From the NCBI GenBank assembly GCA_002748665.1, contig PDTB01000017.1:47011-111010 (forward strand): a DNA stretch of 64,000 nucleotides, given 5' to 3'. The notes below the pieces were generated by a model. It was not told where the DNA came from and did not search any database. It saw only the letters and a list, made by a program, of their open reading frames with translations. Numbering within the stretch: position 1 is the first letter of the stretch; the number at the start of each line of letters is the position of its first letter. The translations under genes were made by a program, and so were the position numbers. This document shows, piece after piece, positions 58,864 to 64,000 of this stretch. This DNA is from Dethiosulfovibrio peptidovorans (GTDB lineage: Bacteria > Synergistota > Synergistia > Synergistales > Dethiosulfovibrionaceae).

Positions 58864-58890
58864 GGCAAAAGAGTATTAAACTTTTCCCGC

Positions 58891-59358
58891 TTACTTCACG
58901 ACCATGAGAACGTTGGTGCCGGTGGAATATACCACTCCAGCGGCATCCTGACAGAGGCCTGATTTTCCTGCCATGTCGGCCAAGGCCGTCTGAACACCCC
59001 CGACGGCATAAGCGTTGGCTAAAGCAACCTGGATGTATATATCGCCCCCTGCAGTACCCGCAACGAAGGAGTAAGTCAAGTCGGGGTCTCCAGTCAGATC
59101 TCGGTCGATGTAACTATCGAGCTGGGAACCGATCCCCCCGATCGTCGGCCAGTTGTTGTTGTCAGCGTAATACAGGAGAGCTGCTGCTTTGATGGTACGA
59201 AGGTTGCTCACGATCTTGGTGGCGTTGGCCTTGTCGGTGCTGCTGCCTGCGACGAGCAGCATCGCACCGGCCAGAATGCCGATGATGATGATGACGATGA
59301 GGAGCTCGACAAGGGTGAATCCACGGGACTTACGCGCCTTTCTGATGAAACTGTTCAT
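58891..59358 (-). CDS. pilA: Major type IV pilin (PilA-like prepilin)
   Basis: 155 residues with the leader MNSFIRKARKSRG, cleavage after G13, then FTLVELLIVIIIIGILAG with Glu at +5 (E18). The mature 142-residue protein has the N-terminal helix (SNLRTIKAAALLYYADNNNWP) of type IVa pilins and a short globular head. Only one Cys is present, so the usual C-terminal disulfide loop is missing. Strong AGGAGG 7 bases upstream, its own promoter repeats and a 5' UTR hairpin suggest high expression, supporting the major subunit call. Confidence 0.88.
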   Translation of the reverse strand: MNSFIRKARKSRGFTLVELLIVIIIIGILAGAMLLVAGSSTDKANATKIVSNLRTIKAAALLYYADNNNWPTIGGIGSQLDSYIDRDLTGDPDLTYSFVAGTAGGDIYIQVALANAYAVGGVQTALADMAGKSGLCQDAAGVVYSTGTNVLMVVK

Positions 59359-59405
59359 GATGGTACCTCCTAAAAAAATAATAATATATAGATGGTTCTG
59401 CTCAT

Positions 59406-59423
59406 CGCCCCCCCAGGGGGGCG
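59406..59423 (-). promoter_or_regulatory. GC-only hairpin in the pilin 5' UTR
   Basis: CGCCCCCCCAGGGGGGCG can fold into an 8-bp all-GC stem with a minimal loop. CATC/GATG just outside can extend it. If transcription starts near 59431 it would sit about 8 bases into the mRNA, a typical place for a 5' stabilising stem-loop. No U-tract follows closely, so terminator function after pilC is less likely. Confidence 0.5.
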
Positions 59424-59432
59424 TGATGCACT

Positions 59433-59474
59433 AAGATATTATAGCACAGTCTGAAGATATTATAGCATAGTCTG
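59433..59474 (-). repeat. 21-bp tandem repeat carrying two extended -10 boxes
   Basis: Two adjacent 21-base units (59433-59453 and 59454-59474) differ at one position. On the minus strand each contains TGCTATAAT, a perfect extended -10 (TGnTATAAT), with the -10 boxes at 59438-59443 and 59459-59464. The distal unit overlaps the last codons and TAA stop of pilC. Probable promoter region of the pilin gene, apparently made by duplicating the end of pilC. Confidence 0.7.
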
Positions 59475-60725
59475 AATGGCTGTGACGATCGGCGAGAAGA
59501 TAGCCATGGCCACCGCTCCCACGACCACGCCGACGAAGACGATCAGTACTGGCTCAAGAATGGACGTAAGACGCTTGATGGTCTCGTCCAGCTCCATCTC
59601 GAACCAGTCGGCCACCTTGGCCAGCATATCGTCCACCTGACCGGTCTCCTCCCCCACACGAAGCATATGGGCCACCATGGGAGGGAAAATTTTGATCCCC
59701 CGAGCGGTCTCACCCAGCCCCCGGCCCTTTCGGGCAGCGGCCTCCAGGTCGTCGAAGGCTGTCTGAAAGACCACGTTGCCTGCTACGTCTCCGGTCATAT
59801 CCAGAGCCTGAAGGATGGGGATCCCCGAGTGGGTCAAGGACGAGAGGGTACGGGTCGTCCGGGCGATGCAGGCCTGAAAAAGGAGCCCGCCGAAGACCGG
59901 AAGCCTGAGCTTGACCCGATCCATAAAGGGTCTGGTGGGGGTCCACCTCGCCAGAAAAACGATGATTCCCACCAGAATCAGCGTCGCAACGAGCAGGATA
60001 GGCCAGTTTTCGGCAGACCAGATCCCCACTGCAAAGAGAATCTTGGTCATCTTAGGAAGCTCCACTCCCAGGTTTTTGAATACCTTAGAGAATTTTGGCA
60101 TGATCACCGTGATCAGCACGACCACCACCACCAGTGCGAAGAACATGACCACCGCCGGGTACGTACTGGCCGAGACGATCTTTTTCTGGAGGGCGTTCTG
60201 GCGCTCGAGAAAGTCGGCCACTCGCTCCATACTCTCGTCCAACGAGCCCCCCTCCTCGCCAGCCCGGATGATGGAGACGGCCAGGGGAGGAAAGATGGAT
60301 CGAGTGGACATGGCCCGACTGATGGACACCCCCCCATCGACCTCTTTTTTGACCTGGGAGATGGCGTAGGCCAAACGTTTGTTCTTCGTCTGCTCTATCA
60401 GGATATCCAAAGACCCCCCGATAGTGACTCCTGCCTTGATCATGGTGGCCAGCTGACGAAAGAAGACAGCCTTGTCCTTCACCGGCACGGTACCGATCAT
60501 GGACAGCTTGTCCATAAAGCTCAGATCAGAGGAGCCCTTCTTCTTTTTAAGTACGGAAGCTGACGTGCGCCTTGTTGCCGCAGCACTGCCTTTTACAGCG
60601 TCAATGGACAGAGGCAGAAAACCTCTTTGCCGAAGAATGGTCGCCGCCGCTGCCGAATCAGCGACGTCCAGATTCCCCGTCTCCACCGAGCCGTCCTGGC
60701 GTCTTGCCCGATAATTGAATTTCAT
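59460..60725 (-). CDS. pilC: Type IV pilus platform protein PilC
   Basis: 421 residues of the PilC/GspF family: two T2SSF cytoplasmic domains (DKAVFFRQLATMIKAGVTIG and ARTTRTLSSLTHSGIPILQA) and three membrane helices (about 190-215, 240-260 and near the C-terminus, 395-415). An N-terminal region FNYRARRQDGSVETGNLD is typical. It anchors PilB and PilT in the inner membrane and guides pilin addition. Follows pilT by 27 bases. Confidence 0.95.
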   Translation of the reverse strand: MKFNYRARRQDGSVETGNLDVADSAAAATILRQRGFLPLSIDAVKGSAAATRRTSASVLKKKKGSSDLSFMDKLSMIGTVPVKDKAVFFRQLATMIKAGVTIGGSLDILIEQTKNKRLAYAISQVKKEVDGGVSISRAMSTRSIFPPLAVSIIRAGEEGGSLDESMERVADFLERQNALQKKIVSASTYPAVVMFFALVVVVVLITVIMPKFSKVFKNLGVELPKMTKILFAVGIWSAENWPILLVATLILVGIIVFLARWTPTRPFMDRVKLRLPVFGGLLFQACIARTTRTLSSLTHSGIPILQALDMTGDVAGNVVFQTAFDDLEAAARKGRGLGETARGIKIFPPMVAHMLRVGEETGQVDDMLAKVADWFEMELDETIKRLTSILEPVLIVFVGVVVGAVAMAIFSPIVTAIQTML

Positions 60726-60752
60726 GACCTAGCAAACCCTCCCATGAATCCC

Positions 60753-61838
60753 TTATTCCATCCCCTCGAAGACCAGTCGCTCCAGATCCTTTTTGTCGTA
60801 TGCGAAGGGACGTGCCTGATCCAGGGTCAGGGTACCCCTGAGGACGAGACGCGCCAAGTCCTGCTCCATGGTATGCATTCCAGCGTCCAAGCTGGTCTGA
60901 ATGATCCCCTTGAGCTGACTCGACTTGCCCTCCTTGACGCAGTGCCGGACTGCCGCCGTAGCCTGAAGAAGCTCGGTAACCACGATCCGCCCGCCGTTAT
61001 GAAGGGGTACCAGCTGTTGGGAGCAGATGCCCACGAGCGACGATGCCAACTGGAGGCGGACCTGTTGCTGCTGATGCGACGGAAAGACGTCTATAATCCG
61101 GTCCACCGACTGGGGAGCGTCCCTGGTGTGAAGCGTCGCGAAGACCAGGTGCCCGGTCTCGGCTGCCGTTATGGCTGCACTGACGGTCTCCAGGTCTCGC
61201 ATCTCGCCGATGAGGATGACGTCTGGATCCTGACGGAGAACGTGTTTCAAGGCGTCGGCGAATGATTTGGTGTCCTCGCCGATTTCCCGTTGGTGGACGA
61301 CGGAATTTTCCGATTTATGAAGATACTCTATAGGATCTTCGATGGTGATGATATGTTCCTTTCGGGTCAAATTTATGTGTTGCAGACACGCGGCCAGGGT
61401 GGTGCTTTTCCCATGCCCCGTGGGGCCGGTGACCAGAAAAAGGCCTCGTCTCTGATCGCAGATCTCCACCAACGCTTCGGGGAGAAGAAGGTCGCCGATG
61501 GTTCGGATCTCTGTCGGGATGAGCCGAAGCGCCATAGCGGGATTGCCCAGCTCGAAGTAACAGTTCCCACGAAAGCGGCCCTCCACCCCGTCTCCATCAT
61601 GGGAGAAGCTGAAGTCCAACTCCAGCCATTTTTGAAAGGCATCCCGTTGGTTCTGGGAGAGGATGGTTGCCATAACCTCCTCGATATCCCCCTCTTCCAC
61701 TATCCCGGTGTCGTCAAGTTTTTCGAGAACTCCATCGATTCGCATGACGGGAAATTCGCCGACACTCAGGTGCAGGTCACTGGCACCATTTCGAATTACT
61801 CGATCCAGAAGCTCACCGATTGTAGACGATAATGCCAT
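60753..61838 (-). CDS. pilT: Pilus retraction ATPase PilT
   Basis: 361 residues. N-terminal PAS-like domain (NGASDLHLSVGEFPVMRIDG), Walker A GPTGHGKSTT (His where Ser is more usual), the Asp box EDPIEYLHKSENSVVHQRE, Walker B VILIGEMRDLETV, the His box GHLVFATLHTRDA, and AIRNLIRE-like end replaced by a divergent C-terminus (LTLDQARPFAYDKKDLERLV). Drives pilus depolymerisation and hence twitching motility. Adjacent to pilB and pilC. Confidence 0.93.
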   Translation of the reverse strand: MALSSTIGELLDRVIRNGASDLHLSVGEFPVMRIDGVLEKLDDTGIVEEGDIEEVMATILSQNQRDAFQKWLELDFSFSHDGDGVEGRFRGNCYFELGNPAMALRLIPTEIRTIGDLLLPEALVEICDQRRGLFLVTGPTGHGKSTTLAACLQHINLTRKEHIITIEDPIEYLHKSENSVVHQREIGEDTKSFADALKHVLRQDPDVILIGEMRDLETVSAAITAAETGHLVFATLHTRDAPQSVDRIIDVFPSHQQQQVRLQLASSLVGICSQQLVPLHNGGRIVVTELLQATAAVRHCVKEGKSSQLKGIIQTSLDAGMHTMEQDLARLVLRGTLTLDQARPFAYDKKDLERLVFEGME

Positions 61839-61901
61839 GACCGGTCTCCTCTCTCCTCACCTTTGCTTTCATTATACTCCATCCGCAGCATTATTGCAGC
61901 A

Positions 61902-63617
61902 TCACAGCGTGACATTCATCATCTCTTCGACGCTGGTCACGCCGTTCAGAACTTTTGCGAGCCCCGCCTGGCGAAGAGTTCGCATCCCGAGTTCAATCGC
62001 CTTATTTCGAATCTCGGCCGAGCTCTCCTGGGAGAGAATCCTTTCCCTGATGGGATCGCTCATGGGAAGAATCTCGAACAGGGATGTCCGACCGGAGTAT
62101 CCCATGCCTCGACAAGCATCACATCCCACGGGACGGAAGGCTTTGCTTCCCTCGGGGAGCCCCAGGTCCCGACAGAGGTTGGGATTCATGACGAACTCCA
62201 TCTTACAGGCTGAACAAAGGCGACGAACCAACCTTTGAGCGATGACGGCCCTGACTGACGAGGCCACGAGGAAGGGTTGGATCCCCATATCGCTCAACCG
62301 AATGGGAGCACTGGTAGCATCGTTCGTGTGGAGAGTGGAAAGGACAAGGTGACCTGTGAGAGCCGCCCTGATGGCCAGGTTCGCCGTCTCACCATCCCGG
62401 ATCTCCCCGAGCATGATGATGTCTGGATCCTGCCGAAGAATAGCTCGAAGAACCGAGCTGAAGGTTCGGCCAGACCGTTCGTCCACCTGCACCTGGTTGA
62501 TCCCGGAGATAGAGAACTCGACGGGATCCTCGACGGTAATGATGTTGACCTCAGGTTTGTTGAGCTGGTCCAAAAAAGAGTACAGGGTGGTGGATTTTCC
62601 ACTTCCAGTGGGCCCTGTCACCAATATGATGCCATAAGGCGACCGAAGTACGTCGTCGATGAGATCCCGATCCTGAGATTCAAATCCCAGCTTCTCCAGA
62701 CCGACCATGGCGGCGCTTTGGTCCAGCACCCGGATGACAGTCTTTTCCCCATACACCGACGGCAGCGTAGAGACTCGAAGGTCTACCCGACGATCCAGAA
62801 CCTTAATAAGAATCCGGCCATCCTGGGGCTTTCGTTTTTCCGAGATGTCGATTCCGGACATGATCTTGATCCGGGATGTCACCGCAGGATGAAGGCCTCG
62901 AGAGAAGTCCAGAGCACTGTAGAGCTGACCATCCACCCGGAATCGGACCCGAGTGTTTTTCTCAAAGGGCTCAATATGAATATCCGACGAACCTTCCCTG
63001 ATACCCTGTTCGAGGATGGTATTGACGATCTTGATTACCGGAGCATCGTCGACTGAGGAATCGTCCTGAATGGCGTTGTCTCCCAGGGGAGGAGGATCGT
63101 CCTTGACGCCATGCATGACCTCAATCTCAGCGTCGTCGAGACTTTCCTGAATGGAGTAAATACGATCCAGGTCCCTGCGGATGTGAGATGCTGCACAGAG
63201 GTTGAAGTCGATCTCCGTCTCCGAGAGAATACGAAGTTCATCCGCAGCCAAAAGATCCAGAGGGTCTGCCGTGGCAACCATGAGATGACCATCATCGGTG
63301 ATAGACAGGGGCAGGACCTGTAGGCGTTCTGCCACGTGTTTGGGAATCAATCGTACCGCATCAGGCATCGGGCGATAGCGAGCTGTAGATATTAAGGGGA
63401 GATGTAGTTGATTAGACAAAGCTTCTATCAGTTGAGATTCAGTAAGCCAACCATTTTTTACGAGAATTTCGCCGAGTCTATCTCGCCCTTTTTTCTGTTT
63501 TTCAAGCGCTGCCTGCAGATGTTCTTCCGAGAGAACGTTAGATTTGACCAGGAGGTCACCGAGCCTGACGTTCTTCAGTTTATTTTCTTTATCCACAATG
63601 TTATTTTCTTTATCCAT
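61902..63617 (-). CDS. pilB: Pilus extension ATPase PilB
   Basis: 571 residues. The N-terminal GspE/MshEN domain (about 18-75: VRLGDLLVKSNVLSEEHLQ) leads to the ATPase core with GPTGSGKSTTLYSFL, EDPVEFSISGINQVQV, IMLGEIRDGETANLA and TGHLVLSTLHTNDA. A zinc ribbon CSAC...CDAC (near 475-510) is present, as expected for extension ATPases. The first 14 codons contain a 21-base-period direct repeat (DKENNIV-DKENK), so a GTG seven codons downstream is an alternative start. AGGAG precedes ATG 63617. First gene of the pilus locus. Confidence 0.95.
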   Translation of the reverse strand: MDKENNIVDKENKLKNVRLGDLLVKSNVLSEEHLQAALEKQKKGRDRLGEILVKNGWLTESQLIEALSNQLHLPLISTARYRPMPDAVRLIPKHVAERLQVLPLSITDDGHLMVATADPLDLLAADELRILSETEIDFNLCAASHIRRDLDRIYSIQESLDDAEIEVMHGVKDDPPPLGDNAIQDDSSVDDAPVIKIVNTILEQGIREGSSDIHIEPFEKNTRVRFRVDGQLYSALDFSRGLHPAVTSRIKIMSGIDISEKRKPQDGRILIKVLDRRVDLRVSTLPSVYGEKTVIRVLDQSAAMVGLEKLGFESQDRDLIDDVLRSPYGIILVTGPTGSGKSTTLYSFLDQLNKPEVNIITVEDPVEFSISGINQVQVDERSGRTFSSVLRAILRQDPDIIMLGEIRDGETANLAIRAALTGHLVLSTLHTNDATSAPIRLSDMGIQPFLVASSVRAVIAQRLVRRLCSACKMEFVMNPNLCRDLGLPEGSKAFRPVGCDACRGMGYSGRTSLFEILPMSDPIRERILSQESSAEIRNKAIELGMRTLRQAGLAKVLNGVTSVEEMMNVTL

Positions 63618-64000
63618 AACGCGTCTCCTTGATATGCCTCCTTACGAAATTGTCCTTGGATGTCCATAAAAAGAGCTAGATTTAGGACTATCATCAACTA
63701 TACCACGTAGAGGGATTCAAAACCACAACAAGGCAGAAAGATCTGAAAAAATGAAGAGGCATCTGATCATCAGAATAGAGTTATATCGGGGAGAGATAGA
63801 TGAGCGGGAAGGAGAGAGAGACTTAGATTTAGAAGCACCCTCATCTGGAATTGCAACAGTCAAGAAAACTGTGTTGCCCGTGGCAAGAGATATCAGCACC
63901 ATAAGAATGCCTGTAAAAAAACAGAGCAAGAGACCTGTTCCTTTTTGCAAGGCTCGAGGCGAGAAAGGAAAAGTGTGTTGAGAGGTATTGTATAAGCAAG
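63618..64000. other. Non-coding or unassigned region upstream of pilB
   Basis: About 380 bases without a convincing gene. On the minus strand TGGTATAGT (-10 box at plus 63697-63702) is a possible extended -10 promoter for pilB, without a clear -35. A 77-codon minus-strand frame starting TTG 63950 encodes a hydrophobic stretch (GTGLLLCFFTGILMVLISLA) that could be the end or remnant of a small membrane protein, but has no Shine-Dalgarno or homology I can recognise. The sequence is more AT-rich and purine-biased than its surroundings. Confidence 0.4.

Noticed and set aside
63751-63981. Plus-strand 76-codon frame near the right edge
   Set aside because: Purine-rich, highly charged, no Shine-Dalgarno or homology; probably chance.
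1-64000. CRISPR array, rRNA operon, prophage or complete insertion sequence
   Set aside because: No regularly spaced direct repeats of CRISPR size, no rRNA sequence, and no transposase or phage structural genes. XerD has housekeeping context, and only short non-autonomous elements are present.
1-64000. Selenoprotein gene with in-frame UGA near the tRNA-Sec
   Set aside because: All recognised proteins have normal lengths and complete cysteine motifs; no frame appears to continue through a UGA stop with conserved sequence.

Overview
The window is about 55% GC and almost entirely coding. All but one of its genes lie on the minus strand. It mixes Gram-negative traits (type IV pilus secretin, meso-DAP-type MurE) with genes common in Firmicutes (WhiA, YvcK, RapZ, Asp23-like protein). 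It also has an amino-acid-fermenter type 2-oxoacid:ferredoxin oxidoreductase and a selenocysteine tRNA. Together these point to the Synergistota, most likely a Dethiosulfovibrio-like anaerobe. The taxon is an inference from gene content, not a database match.

Layout, left to right (transcription runs right to left): (1) 2-514, the only plus-strand gene, a truncated THEP1-type NTPase. (2) 502-3453, glycolytic operon gap-pgk-tpiA. (3) 3492-3738, a MITE-like element. (4) 3740-22878, a division and cell-wall cluster, mraZ-rsmH-ftsL-ftsI-murE-murF-mraY-murD-ftsW-murG-murC-ftsQ-ftsA-ftsZ, followed by a SPOR protein and rapZ-yvcK-whiA. It starts at a promoter with a four-repeat MraZ operator. (5) 23073-30978, def-fmt-ATPase-VOR(delta, alpha, beta, gamma)-nudix-xerD-pnp-dnaJ-like-tRNA-Sec, closed by a strong terminator. 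(6) 31023-49102, a 16-gene run: efp, zinc-ribbon protein, asp23-like, membrane protein, nusB, xseA, mtnA, ahcY, mtaD, alaS, ruvX, mutS, mutL, miaA, ispH, rpsA. It starts at a good sigma-70-type promoter before efp and ends at a terminator after rpsA. (7) 49198-49459, a second copy of the MITE-like element. (8) 49461-63617, a type IV pilus locus, pilB-pilT-pilC-pilin-three minor pilins-pilY1-pilM-N-O-P-Q. (9) 63618-64000, no convincing gene.

Many neighbours overlap by 4 bases (ATGA, GTGA or TTGA), so translation is probably coupled across the long operons. Several starts are GTG or TTG. Starts below were moved from the longest open frame wherever a Shine-Dalgarno sequence and the neighbouring stop argued for it.

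The least expected structures are: the two diverged palindromic elements (about 250 bp) with 15-bp terminal inverted repeats and 4-bp target duplications, each inserted exactly at the stop codon of an upstream gene; the 21-bp tandem repeat carrying two extended -10 boxes before the major pilin; stable hairpins at gene boundaries inside the pilus and asp23 operons; and a perfect palindrome inside the spacer of the efp promoter.
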